The position numbers were made by a program, and so were the translations under genes. 64,000 bases of DNA from Bifidobacterium aquikefiri (GTDB lineage: Bacteria; Actinomycetota; Actinomycetes; Actinomycetales; Bifidobacteriaceae). The stretch covers positions 248,001 through 312,000 of the forward strand of contig NZ_MWXA01000003.1 of NCBI RefSeq assembly GCF_002259795.1. The letters are read 5' to 3'. Below, in pieces: positions 35,424 through 48,319 of the stretch. A model generated the notes under the pieces. That model was given only the letters and a program-made list of their open reading frames with translations. It did not search any database and was not told where the DNA came from. The stretch's first letter is position 1. The number at the start of each line of letters is the position of its first letter.

Positions 35424-36230
35424 GTGCATATCTTACTTCCACCTTCTGAGGGCAAATCCTTTCCAGAAACTGGGCCTGTGATGGAGCTTCAGAAACTATC
35501 GTTTCCGGAGCTTGCTGATGCAAGGCATCGTGTGCTCGAAGCCTTGATTGAAGTATCGAATAGGGATGATGCCGCAGAGATTCTCAAGGTGGGCAAGCGT
35601 GTCATACCCGAAGTTGTGGCTCAGCGAGACATTCTCAATATGCCCTGTGCTCCGGCTCGAAAGGTGTACAACGGTGTGCTGTATCAGGCCGCTCAATTAC
35701 GAAACAGTGATGATGTGCTGATTTTCTCAGCGTTATTCGGCATTACCTCAGCTGACGATCTCATCCCTGCGTATCGTCTGTCGATGAATACCTCATTGCC
35801 AGGGATTGGCAGTCTGAAGTCATTCTGGAGGCGTGAATTGGCGAAGGTTGCCTCGATCAGCACAGGTTCCGATAGGAAACGTCACGTTTGTGCAACATCA
35901 GACACAGATGAGACCCTGAATACCACGGTTGACATGCGTTCGGGTGCGTATCAGGTCACGACACCTCTCGGCCAGTCGTGGGACCTGAGTGTTGTGGATT
36001 CGCGCGACAAGGTCATCACTCATGCGGCAAAGCACTACCGGGGTCTGCTGACACGGGCGCTGCTTGATGCTCAGCAGACCGCGCAGCCAGAGCGCAGAGA
36101 TACTCCTGCTGGAACTAGTGATATCACAGCGAGCCTCGATGTGGCACAGGTGGCGCGCACACTGGGTCATATCGAAGTCACTCATGATGGGCTGCATCAT
36201 CACATCACTTTGAAACTGGGGGAGGGCTGA
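35424..36230 (+). CDS. yaaA: YaaA/DUF328-family peroxide-stress protein
   Basis: 268 residues, GTG start. The family hallmark MHILLPPSEGK opens the protein, and the central part (RKVYNGVLYQAAQL, SALFGITSADDLIPAYRLSM) fits YaaA. In Escherichia coli YaaA lowers free iron during peroxide stress and has a DNA-binding fold. This copy carries a Ser/Thr-rich stretch around residues 150-170 not usual in the family. It stands alone, divergent from the GH65 gene. Confidence 0.88.
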   Translation: MHILLPPSEGKSFPETGPVMELQKLSFPELADARHRVLEALIEVSNRDDAAEILKVGKRVIPEVVAQRDILNMPCAPARKVYNGVLYQAAQLRNSDDVLIFSALFGITSADDLIPAYRLSMNTSLPGIGSLKSFWRRELAKVASISTGSDRKRHVCATSDTDETLNTTVDMRSGAYQVTTPLGQSWDLSVVDSRDKVITHAAKHYRGLLTRALLDAQQTAQPERRDTPAGTSDITASLDVAQVARTLGHIEVTHDGLHHHITLKLGEG

Positions 36231-36351
36231 AGCCCGCGTAAGAGCTTCATGCAGAACCATGACATGTCTTCCACACGTTTTCGGCACGTGTAGGTGCGCG
36301 TATCATGATGTCAAGGTTGCCAACAAGAGATTTAGGAAGGCGGCACTGCCA

Positions 36352-37305
36352 ATGCACCAACACCACCAAGGTGATACCGCCACTGGTCAGGAATTGAATG
36401 ATGTGGCCGGTATCGGCGCTTCTCAAACGAGGAAATCTCCTTGGATCACATGGCGCCGTTTTTCTGTGATTTTCGTGGTGAGCTTGGTCATGGCAATTCT
36501 CGCAACGATCTTCACTGTGTATTGGATAGTGAGATCAGTGCCCTCACCCTCGCAGGTTGACTCGGTCACTTTTGCCAGTCTATCCGCTCTTCCTTTTGAC
36601 TATGACAATGCCGAACAATCTGACGGTATCCCCAGATTTACAACGAATAATCCACGTACAATTGCCAATGTGATTGCCGTGCAACAGGAAATCACGGACT
36701 GGAAATCAACTCCGAGATACTTCTCTTTGTTCAGAGAGAGCAATCCAACCGGTGAAGACGCTGATGTGGAAAGTGAAATCGAAAACCAAACCACCAGCTT
36801 CAATCTGTCATACTCCATGAAGGGAAACCAACTGTCACATTCGCATGCATACGATCTCTACCCCAAGTATCTGCATCGCAGCAGGGCTTTTCGGAAGTTG
36901 ATCAACGATCCGGGATATCGCGAGGCGATCAGCGTCGGTCATGTGCTTGGATACGACAATGTGAAGGTCGCCGAAGTATGTTCCGATGGTATTTACGCCC
37001 AGAACCAATACAGTCTCGATGACACGGAAGCGCAGCAGTTTGCCCGAGTGGTAGACGAGGATTATCTGCACATTCCGAAGCAGTCGATTGCCTCTGATGG
37101 ATACATTGTCAACGCTGACAAGTCGGTAGAGAAGAACATTTTTCCGATTGCCATAAGTGCATCCTCCTTGAAGGATAAGGATGACATCGTCGGCAATGGA
37201 AATACCATATTCATCCAGATAACATCCAGATATACGCGCACTATTGCATGGCTCAAATCCCATAATCTCTATGACAAGTGGACAGAGGCAGCGAAGCATC
37301 TCTGA
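36352..37305 (+). CDS. single-pass membrane protein of unknown function
   Basis: 317 residues from the ATG at 36352, with GGAAGG 11 bases upstream. A short cytoplasmic N-terminus is followed by one strong membrane segment (about residues 39-60), leaving a C-terminal domain of about 250 residues outside. That domain is polar with alternating strands and has no motif that I recognise; it resembles the extracytoplasmic sensor parts of other membrane proteins only in a general way. It is 121 bases from yaaA, probably unlinked in function. Confidence 0.65.
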   Translation: MHQHHQGDTATGQELNDVAGIGASQTRKSPWITWRRFSVIFVVSLVMAILATIFTVYWIVRSVPSPSQVDSVTFASLSALPFDYDNAEQSDGIPRFTTNNPRTIANVIAVQQEITDWKSTPRYFSLFRESNPTGEDADVESEIENQTTSFNLSYSMKGNQLSHSHAYDLYPKYLHRSRAFRKLINDPGYREAISVGHVLGYDNVKVAEVCSDGIYAQNQYSLDDTEAQQFARVVDEDYLHIPKQSIASDGYIVNADKSVEKNIFPIAISASSLKDKDDIVGNGNTIFIQITSRYTRTIAWLKSHNLYDKWTEAAKHL

Positions 37306-37633
37306 ATTGTGGGAACGTTTGTGCAATATTGACCTTAGGTCACCTGCCTTAGTTCACCTGAAAGTGTTCTTTGACGCCGTCGATGGCCAGGGTATCGCAA
37401 TGCGAATGCGTACGGCGAGGACACTTGATGAATCATACGGAGCAACCATATGGAGCAATCACCTCCGAATTCGCGCTTCACGAAACACAGGACTCTGCAA
37501 CTGCGTGTGTACGCCGTGCTCGCCAGGAGACGGATTCGAAATTTCTGGCGCAATCCGCTCAGTTTTCGCCGCTCAGGCAGATAGAGGTGCAATGGCCGAT
37601 GTGTTGACTGCATGGGTTGCTTTCAGGGTTGTG
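37306..37633. other. intergenic region, no gene seen
   Basis: This 328-base stretch lies between two converging genes. Open frames on both strands are short, lack ribosome sites and show no recognisable protein. No strong terminator hairpin stood out. Confidence 0.5.
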
Positions 37634-38785
37634 TTACTGATTCGCTGTGTGATAGGTCCGGCTGCATTTCCATAGCAGGGTTGATCCGATGGTGGTGATG
37701 ACTGCAAGGATGCTGATTGACCAGAATCCTGGCAGCGCTGATAGCAATGGACCTCCTATGATGCCGGCTATGGTTGAGCCGAGGTACATGAGTACGTTCG
37801 CCAGTGCGGAGACGGTGCCTCTTGCGGTGGTGGTCAGAGATTGCATAAGACTCATGAATACCGGGAACAGCATGCCTCCGATGAAGAAGGTGCATGTGAG
37901 TATCGTGACGGGAAAAGCTAGAACCGCGCCCAGAGGGAGGAGCAGGTATGCAATCGTGTATCCGCCCATGGAGAGGAAGAGCGCTCGCCATTGTCCGATG
38001 CGGGCGACGATTTGCGGTCCGATCAGAGCGCCCAAAGTGTTACCTGCACCGAGCACGATCATGATCATGCCAATGCCCTGTGTACTCAGCTGGAAGTCTT
38101 TGGAGAACCATGAGGCAATGAATGACATCACAGCGAAATTGCCTGTTTGAAAGACTAGATATGCGGCGAAGCGTGGAAGTGCATGCCGGGTATGAAGCAA
38201 GCTCGTGTACTGCTGCAATGGACGTTTTTGCTGTGCTGTTGGCTTGACATTGGGGAACCATATGGCCACGGCGATAGTCGCCAACAGCGAGGCTGCTCCG
38301 ACCACGAGGAAGGGATCGGAGGGTGACTGAGAGGCCAGAAAGCTACCAACGGGCACTCCTGCGATTTGTGCGACGGTTAGGCCAAGGGTTGGTGCTGCCA
38401 TCGATTTGATGATCTCGTTCTCGGCAACGAGTTGTGGAATTGATGCCCAGACCTGTGGCGAACCAATGGCTGCCATCACACCTGCGAGGAGACATAAGAC
38501 GATCATGGAGGGGAACGACCAGGCGATTCCACATGTCGCAGTGGCAAGGGAGAATCCGAGCATGCCGACGATGAGTACGTGCTTACGATCGAAATGATCC
38601 GACACGGGACCTGAGAAAATTGCCGTGACGCAGTAGCCGATGGCGTAGGCGGATATCATCCATCCAGCTTGACCACTGGGATTGTGGAACCTTTGGGTGA
38701 GCAGGGGAAGTAGGAGTGCCACAAGAAAGGTGTCGGTGCCGATCAGAAACTGTATGGCGAAGGTGAGTATGTTCAGTCGTTTCAT
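37634..38785 (-). CDS. MFS transporter (DHA-type drug/sugar exporter)
   Basis: 383 residues from the ATG at 38785. Twelve membrane segments are predicted. The MFS motif A is seen as GPVSDHFDRKHVLI between helices 2 and 3, and a Pro/Gly-rich helix 5 (GLTVAQIAGVPVGSFLA) is typical of proton-driven antiporters of the DHA1 group. The divergent MerR gene 98 bases away probably controls it, so export of a toxic small molecule is likely. Confidence 0.88.
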   Translation of the reverse strand: MKRLNILTFAIQFLIGTDTFLVALLLPLLTQRFHNPSGQAGWMISAYAIGYCVTAIFSGPVSDHFDRKHVLIVGMLGFSLATATCGIAWSFPSMIVLCLLAGVMAAIGSPQVWASIPQLVAENEIIKSMAAPTLGLTVAQIAGVPVGSFLASQSPSDPFLVVGAASLLATIAVAIWFPNVKPTAQQKRPLQQYTSLLHTRHALPRFAAYLVFQTGNFAVMSFIASWFSKDFQLSTQGIGMIMIVLGAGNTLGALIGPQIVARIGQWRALFLSMGGYTIAYLLLPLGAVLAFPVTILTCTFFIGGMLFPVFMSLMQSLTTTARGTVSALANVLMYLGSTIAGIIGGPLLSALPGFWSISILAVITTIGSTLLWKCSRTYHTANQ

Positions 38786-38846
38786 ATGATGTGTTCTTTC
38801 GCAATTATTGTGTCCTGGGATGTCAGACACTCCGGTATGCTAAACC

Positions 38847-38868
38847 TTGACATCAGTGTGAAAGTCAA
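38847..38868 (+). promoter_or_regulatory. MerR-type operator/promoter
   Basis: TTGAC (38847-38851) and GTCAA (38864-38868) form a 22-base dyad overlapping the likely -35 element, 15 bases before the MerR start codon. This is the usual place for a MerR-family activator or repressor to bind. It could serve both divergent genes. Confidence 0.5.
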
Positions 38869-38882
38869 ATCGGAGGCATCAG

Positions 38883-39215
38883 ATGCGTATTGGCAGTTTT
38901 GCGCAGCAGGCGGGTCTTACCACCAGACAGGTTCGTTATTACAGCGACAAGGATCTCCTACCCGCGATGAAGTCGCCTAATGGGTACCGAGAGTACGATC
39001 CCGATCAGATTCCTCGGGCCAAGAGGGTACATTGCCTGCTCGCAGCGGGAATACCGAGTGAACAGCTGAGTAGGATCAGTGACTGTTTGGATAGCGAAGG
39101 TCCGATTGCATGCAAGGAGTTGCAAGCTGCAATGAGAGTTCAGGTTGATTCGCTTGAACAACGAATACGACAACTGGAAACCGCAAGAGACACGCTCAAG
39201 AGGAAAATCCGCTGA
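38883..39215 (+). CDS. MerR-family transcriptional regulator
   Basis: 110 residues with GGAGG before the ATG. The N-terminal winged helix reads MRIGSFAQQAGLTTRQVRYYSDKDLL, the canonical MerR start, and the C-terminal half is the dimerising coiled coil (about residues 75-110, ending in Lys-Arg-Lys). The effector-binding region is very short and has no cysteine pair typical of metal sensors. It is divergent from the MFS exporter, which it probably controls. Confidence 0.88.
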   Translation: MRIGSFAQQAGLTTRQVRYYSDKDLLPAMKSPNGYREYDPDQIPRAKRVHCLLAAGIPSEQLSRISDCLDSEGPIACKELQAAMRVQVDSLEQRIRQLETARDTLKRKIR

Positions 39216-39339
39216 AGAGGCTTTCCTGATGGCTTGCCCAATCAGCCATAGGCTCATTACGCCAATCAGCTCCCGCATAAACCTGGAAAAAATGCCGTGT
39301 CGGGCTTTGAACTTACTCTTCCCGATGTAAAGAGAAATC

Positions 39340-39372
39340 AAAAAGCCCGGAATCATTGAGATTGCCGGGCTT
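39340..39372 (-). terminator. intrinsic terminator of tRNA-fMet
   Basis: AAGCCCGG and CCGGGCTT form an 8-pair stem with a 14-base loop. On the minus strand it is followed by TTTTTGATTT. It begins five bases after the 3' end of the tRNA. Confidence 0.75.
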
Positions 39373-39377
39373 ATCAG

Positions 39378-39451
39378 TAGCGGGGTCAGGATTTGAACCT
39401 GAGACCTCTGGGTTATGAGCCCAGCGAGCTACCGAACTGCTCCACCCCGCG
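39378..39451 (-). tRNA. initiator tRNA-fMet(CAT)
   Basis: 74 bases without encoded CCA. Acceptor CGCGGGG pairs with CCCCGC but position 1 (C) faces T at position 72, the unpaired first base of initiators. The anticodon arm CTGGG-CTCATAA-CCCAG has the three G-C pairs typical of initiator tRNA, and the T arm reads TCAGG-TTCAAAT-CCTGA. Confidence 0.95.
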
Positions 39452-39633
39452 ACGGCTGCTTTTCAGCAGCGTTCACCAAGTTTATTCAATAATTGGGATT
39501 TGTCAAATAGGTGAGTTCTTTGTTCGTAATAGTAAGGAAGGTGAAAGTGCTGAGGAACTTCAGTTGAAGGGCAACGCGCCATTTTGGCTCTCGGCACTTT
39601 CCACATCGAGCACGGGTTGCAATAATAGGGGAT

Positions 39634-40653
39634 ATGCCAATAAATATTCCGAGTGGTCTTCCCGCAAGGGCAATCCTAGATTCAGAGCGCATCTTCGCGC
39701 TTGAGAAGCCAGAGGCGGAAGCGCAGAACGTGCGTCCGCTACGTCTTGTCGTCTTGAATCTGATGCCCAAGAAGATTGAAACGGAAACACAGCTGCTTCG
39801 ACTCATTTCCAAATCCCCACTCCAGGTCGATGTTGATTTCATGAAAACCTCCACCCATGAGGCAACCCACACCAGCCATGATCATCTGGTGAAATTCTAT
39901 GAGACCCTCGATGTACTTGAGAACAATTGCTACGACGGTCTCGTCGTTACCGGCGCACCGGTGGAGCACCTTCCTTTCGAGGATGTCGATTACTGGGACG
40001 AGTTCAAGACCATCCTCGATTGGGCAAGTTCACACGTATTCTCAACGATGTATCTATGCTGGGGTGCGATGGGCGCTCTGAATTATAGGTATGGCATCCG
40101 CAAGCATATTCTTGAGCAGAAAATTTTTGGAGTCTTTCCGCAATTTTTGCAAGATGAGTATTGCTTCATTACGAATGGCTTTGACGAAATGGCTCTCCAA
40201 CCACATTCACGACTTGCTTCGATGGACGAGGATGACATTGCCAGGAATCCAGAATTGCAAGTGCTTACCTGGGGTCCTCAATCAGGACCGGGCTTGCTTG
40301 CAACCAAGGATTTCTCTGAAGTCTTTGCACTTGGGCACTGGGAATACGGCAAATACACGCTCAAGGAGGAATACGAGCGTGATATGGAACGTGGCATGAG
40401 CAATGTGCCATTCCCACATAATTACTTCCCGCACGATGACCCGACCCTTGAACCCCTGTTCTCGTGGCGGGCCCATGCAAATCTGCTGTGGCGCAATTGG
40501 TTGAACTGGGTATATCAGACAACCCCATACGATTTGCGCGAGATACCCCAACTGCGCGCGGAGAAGCGTCTTGGAACCGATCGCTCGATACGTCATAGTC
40601 CCGAAAGTCCAAGAGGCGATGGATACCAGCCTTTCATGAATCTTGATGACTAA
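39634..40653 (+). CDS. metA: homoserine O-acyltransferase MetA, predicted acetyl-CoA type
   Basis: 339 residues. The first step of methionine synthesis from homoserine: transfer of an acyl group from CoA. The catalytic triad sits at the canonical numbers: Cys142 (YLCWGA), His235 and Glu237 (GHWEYG). Position 111 is Glu (TGAPVEH). In the literature on MetA enzymes, Glu111 goes with acetyl-CoA and Gly111 with succinyl-CoA, so this should be an acetyltransferase despite the usual annotation as succinyltransferase. A -10-like AATAAT lies seven bases before the ATG and the ribosome site is poor, so the mRNA may be leaderless. Confidence 0.93.
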   Translation: MPINIPSGLPARAILDSERIFALEKPEAEAQNVRPLRLVVLNLMPKKIETETQLLRLISKSPLQVDVDFMKTSTHEATHTSHDHLVKFYETLDVLENNCYDGLVVTGAPVEHLPFEDVDYWDEFKTILDWASSHVFSTMYLCWGAMGALNYRYGIRKHILEQKIFGVFPQFLQDEYCFITNGFDEMALQPHSRLASMDEDDIARNPELQVLTWGPQSGPGLLATKDFSEVFALGHWEYGKYTLKEEYERDMERGMSNVPFPHNYFPHDDPTLEPLFSWRAHANLLWRNWLNWVYQTTPYDLREIPQLRAEKRLGTDRSIRHSPESPRGDGYQPFMNLDD

Positions 40654-41056
40654 TATTTCGTTCAATGAGATTATTCTCTGGACTCATCTGCTGGGCACAT
40701 AAAATTTACTGAGTTTTCACATGAAGAAAGGATTCATTGCTCCTCTCGCATCGTTGGCTTAGTGTTTCCAAGGATTTCAAGATCAGCGTCAAGACACATC
40801 AATCACCATGTGCTCATTTTGTGGTATGGATCATGCCTCAAATCCTTAAAAAGCTCGTAGGATATCCACGGATGGCAGTAGACCGAATACTGTTTCCTGT
40901 TACACAAGGAATGTTAGTTTCGTCACAGTCTGGAGTATCGTAAGTCCGGATGGATGCGACGCATGCCGATAAGTTTTGCAGAAACAAAAATGTCACATCA
41001 GTTTCAATAACTAGTGTTATATTGAATGCTGGTTTGAGTGAATTAGGAGGCGCTTG
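40654..41056. promoter_or_regulatory. intergenic region upstream of the ATP synthase operon
   Basis: 403 bases without a supported gene; a 68-codon frame at 40737 has no ribosome site or family. The last 80 bases are A+T-rich and should hold the atp promoter; TTATATTGAA near 41016-41025 is a -10 candidate. AGGAGG lies seven bases before the atpB start. Confidence 0.5.
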
Positions 41057-41863
41057 ATGGCGGGATTGGTAAGTGCACAGATGGTTTTGGCATCAGGTCC
41101 AAACTTTCCGACAATTAATGACTTCCTTCCTCCAGAGATACTCTTCCAAGGCACACCGTTCGCACTCAATCGCATAGTGTTGATTCGTCTGATCATGACG
41201 GTTGTCATTCTGCTGGTTCTTGGGATCACAACCATGCGGGCAAAGCTCATTCCTGGCAGATGGCAGGGTGCCGTGGAGTGGATGCTGGGCTTCGTACGCA
41301 ACAACATTGTCTATGAGGTGATGGGCGAGCGCAGAGGTAAGCGTTATGTTCCGATGATCACGACGATGTTCATGACCATCTTCCTGTTCAATCTTTGTGA
41401 GGTGATTCCAGGGGCAAACATTGCAGCTACGGCAACGATTGCAATGCCTCTGGTTTTCGCATTCTGGACCTTCTTCCAATATTGGATCGCTGCAGCTCGT
41501 GAACAGGGTCTTGGCAAGTATCTGCGCCATGAACTGATCCCGAAGGGTGTCCCGCTGCCAGTGCTGATCATCGTGTTGCCCATGCAATTGCTTGACGTAT
41601 TGGTTGTCCGTCCCGTTTCACTCATGGTTCGACTCTTTGCCAACATGCTTGCTGGCTACTTTATTCTCGAGCTGTGTCTGGCAGCCGCCCAGTACTTCCT
41701 GGTAAACGTGACCGACAAGTTGATGATGCCTCTCGGAGGCTTCATGCTCATTGCGGCACTTGTCATGACGCTGTTTGAATCATTCGTCGCAGCGCTTCAG
41801 GCTTTCATCTTTGCAACCCTCAGCACGGTATACATCAATTTGAGCTACCCAGAGGAAGCATAA
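41057..41863 (+). CDS. atpB: F0F1 ATP synthase subunit a
   Basis: 268 residues from the ATG at 41057 with AGGAGG. Five to six membrane segments; the essential arginine of the proton channel is in MVRLFANMLAGYF. It forms the two half-channels against the c-ring. First gene of the complete atpBEFHAGDC operon. No atpI is seen in front. Confidence 0.95.
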   Translation: MAGLVSAQMVLASGPNFPTINDFLPPEILFQGTPFALNRIVLIRLIMTVVILLVLGITTMRAKLIPGRWQGAVEWMLGFVRNNIVYEVMGERRGKRYVPMITTMFMTIFLFNLCEVIPGANIAATATIAMPLVFAFWTFFQYWIAAAREQGLGKYLRHELIPKGVPLPVLIIVLPMQLLDVLVVRPVSLMVRLFANMLAGYFILELCLAAAQYFLVNVTDKLMMPLGGFMLIAALVMTLFESFVAALQAFIFATLSTVYINLSYPEEA

Positions 41864-41910
41864 CAACACTTATTCTCCAATAATCACGGCTTGACTCAAA
41901 GAGCCTATAG

Positions 41911-42153
<243 letters not shown>

Positions 42154-42215
42154 ACCACTCGTTACGCAGGTTCAAGACAACAGGTCGTAAGCATTAAAGA
42201 AAGGAGGATGATGTG

Positions 42216-42749
42216 ATGACGTTAGCTCAAACAGGCGGAATTAAACTGTTTTTGCCACAGACCTATGACATCATTTGGTCGTTTATCATTCTCGTTGTCA
42301 TAGCTTTGTTCTTCTACAAGTTCATGCTTCCACGATTCCAGAAGATTTTTGATGAGCGTGCAAGCAAGATCGAAGGCGGCATCAGCAAGGCGAAAGTCGC
42401 TCAGGAAGAGGCTGATGCAGCGAAGAAGAAATTCGAGGATCAACTTAAGTCAGCACGAGTCGACGCTTCGAAGATTCGTGATGACGCACGTGCTGAGGCA
42501 TCGCATATTATTGCCGATGCGCGCAGCCGCGCTGAAACGGAGGCTGCACAGATCACCGCCAACGCTCAACGTTCCATCGAATCTCAGCAGCAGCAGGCTT
42601 TGGTAAGTTTGAAAAGTGAGGTCGGCGCTCTGGCAACTTCACTTGCAGGCAAGATTCTCGGGACCAGACTTCAGGACGATTCGGTTCAGTCCTCAATGCT
42701 TGATTCCATGATCGATGAGCTTGGTCAGGACAAGGACAAGGCAGCTTGA
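42216..42749 (+). CDS. atpF: F0F1 ATP synthase subunit b
   Basis: 177 residues from the ATG at 42216, eight bases after AAGGAGG; a GTG one codon earlier is possible. One N-terminal membrane helix (about 15-35) and a long charged helix (RFQKIFDERASKIEGGI onwards), the peripheral stalk. Overlap with neighbours is absent; atpH starts 36 bases downstream. Confidence 0.95.
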   Translation: MTLAQTGGIKLFLPQTYDIIWSFIILVVIALFFYKFMLPRFQKIFDERASKIEGGISKAKVAQEEADAAKKKFEDQLKSARVDASKIRDDARAEASHIIADARSRAETEAAQITANAQRSIESQQQQALVSLKSEVGALATSLAGKILGTRLQDDSVQSSMLDSMIDELGQDKDKAA

Positions 42750-42785
42750 GCTTGAATATCACAAGTATCGGGAAGGGGATGTGAT

Positions 42786-43613
42786 ATGCGCGGTGAGACT
42801 TCGCTGGCTTCCGACAAGGTAGCTCGGCAGAAATTCGCTTCACAACTGCGTGATTCGGGTGTGCAATCCGGCACAGTCGCGATTGAGCTTTTCGATTTCG
42901 CAAACATGCTTGACGATAACGCTGCAGTGGAACGTGCTCTGACCGATCCTTCACGCCCTGCACATGACAAGATTGTGCTGACAGACAAGCTGATCGGCGA
43001 TACGGTTGATCCCTTGACGAAAGAGATTCTCGAAGATCTTGTGTCACGAAAGTGGAGCCGAGTCGACCACATTGCCAATGCCGTCGAGGATTTGGCAGTT
43101 GACGCAACTCTGTATTATGCGGACGTCAAGGGTGTGACATCCACGGTTGCAATCGAGCTCGCAAAGATTCATTCTGCGTTCATCAATATTGCACCTGTGC
43201 GTGCCAAGCTTTCTGATATACGAATGTCGGCAAACAGCCGTGTTGCATTTCTCAGGGAACTGCTACGCAACCAGCGCTTGAATCCCTTGACGGTGCGCTT
43301 GGCCGAGCATGCGACGCGCGATTTGCGTAACCGCAGATTCCTTTCGACTCTGCAGTGGCTTATCGATGAGATTTCGCATCACATGGGTGAATCGGTGGTC
43401 ACCGTAACCTCGGCAATTCCGCTTCGCAAGGAACAGTTTGCCAAGATCATTGCGGCCTATTCCGCGAAACTGGGACGCCAGGTCCACATCAATTCGGTGG
43501 TCGATCCCAATGTGCTTGGCGGCATGAGAATCCAATATGGCGCAGAAGTGCATGACAGCACGGTTGTTGCTCAATTGCAGCGCCTGAAACAGATGGTCTC
43601 GGTCCCCGCCTGA
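42786..43613 (+). CDS. atpH: F0F1 ATP synthase subunit delta
   Basis: 275 residues with GGAAGGGG before the ATG. It links the peripheral stalk to F1. The OSCP/delta signature lies near the C-terminus (VTSAIPLRKEQFAKI, then DPNVLGGMRIQYG). It is about 100 residues longer than the Escherichia coli delta subunit, as usual in actinobacteria. Confidence 0.94.
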   Translation: MRGETSLASDKVARQKFASQLRDSGVQSGTVAIELFDFANMLDDNAAVERALTDPSRPAHDKIVLTDKLIGDTVDPLTKEILEDLVSRKWSRVDHIANAVEDLAVDATLYYADVKGVTSTVAIELAKIHSAFINIAPVRAKLSDIRMSANSRVAFLRELLRNQRLNPLTVRLAEHATRDLRNRRFLSTLQWLIDEISHHMGESVVTVTSAIPLRKEQFAKIIAAYSAKLGRQVHINSVVDPNVLGGMRIQYGAEVHDSTVVAQLQRLKQMVSVPA

Positions 43614-43674
43614 TTTTCGTCAGACTCAGACACGGAACATACTTATCAACCAGAAAATAATGTAAGGAGTGATC

Positions 43675-45303
<1,629 letters not shown>

Positions 45304-45306
45304 TCT

Positions 45307-47762
<2,456 letters not shown>

Positions 47763-47764
47763 TT

Positions 47765-48076
47765 ATGGCCGGCGTTGAAAAACCAACGATGGCAGTCAAC
47801 ATTGTTGCTGCCGATCGCCCGGTATGGTCTGGGAAGGCACGTTCCGTCACCATACCGGCCTCCGAGGGTGGCATGGGCATTCTGCCGAATCACGAACCGG
47901 TGCTCACCGTTATCAAAAGCGGTACGGTCACGGTTGTGGATCCGGAAGGAACCCGACAATCCTTCAAGGTTGATAACGGTTTCATAGCTTTTGACTCCAA
48001 TAAGCTCACCGTTGCGGTGGATCGAGGATCGGTCGTAACGGCAGAGCCCGAAGATTCGGATGCTCTCGCCAGCTGA
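47765..48076 (+). CDS. atpC: F0F1 ATP synthase subunit epsilon, short form
   Basis: 103 residues, two bases after atpD. The N-terminal beta-sandwich is complete (VRS-like VTIPASEGGMGILPNHEPVLT). The C-terminal helical hairpin that inhibits ATP hydrolysis in many bacteria is absent; the protein ends just after the sandwich. The same short form is known from other bifidobacteria as far as I know. Confidence 0.9.
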   Translation: MAGVEKPTMAVNIVAADRPVWSGKARSVTIPASEGGMGILPNHEPVLTVIKSGTVTVVDPEGTRQSFKVDNGFIAFDSNKLTVAVDRGSVVTAEPEDSDALAS

Positions 48077-48104
48077 CGGTGCTTTTCCGTTTCGCCTTGT
48101 CTTC

Positions 48105-48146
48105 AAGTGGGTGGGAAGTGAACAATGGTTCACTTCCCACCCACTT
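48105..48146 (+). terminator. atp operon terminator
   Basis: A perfect 19-pair inverted repeat, AAGTGGGTGGGAAGTGAAC (48105-48123) and its complement (48128-48146), with a four-base loop, begins 29 bases after the atpC stop codon. The following bases (CGTATATTCC) are only weakly T-rich. Confidence 0.8.
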
Positions 48147-48283
48147 CGTATATTCCTCGCGGTCATGAGATGGCTGCCCCATCCCCAATTACACGATTTG
48201 AATCGAGATTTTTATACAGTCAACCGCTTCAACATGAGTCTCGTGACGCGAATTTAGGCAAGAAGAAACGACACATTCTTAGA

Positions 48284-48311
48284 TTTGAATAGTTCAAAAC
48301 AATGATATAGT
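48284..48311 (+). promoter_or_regulatory. Fur-family gene promoter with overlapping palindrome
   Basis: TTTGAATAGTTCAAA (48284-48298) is a 15-base palindrome that overlaps the -35 region (TTGAAT), and TATAGT (48306-48311) is the -10 box, eight bases before the GTG start. I infer autorepression by the Fur-family protein, and the mRNA may be leaderless. Confidence 0.5.
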
Positions 48312-48319
48312 CTGTTTAT

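Noticed and set aside
37244-37675. 143-codon frame between the membrane protein and the MFS gene
   Set aside because: It overlaps both neighbours, has no ribosome site and no recognisable protein; composition is Cys/Arg-rich as in random frames.
40737-40943. 68-codon frame upstream of atpB (possible atpI)
   Set aside because: The sequence is not hydrophobic enough for AtpI and lacks a ribosome site.
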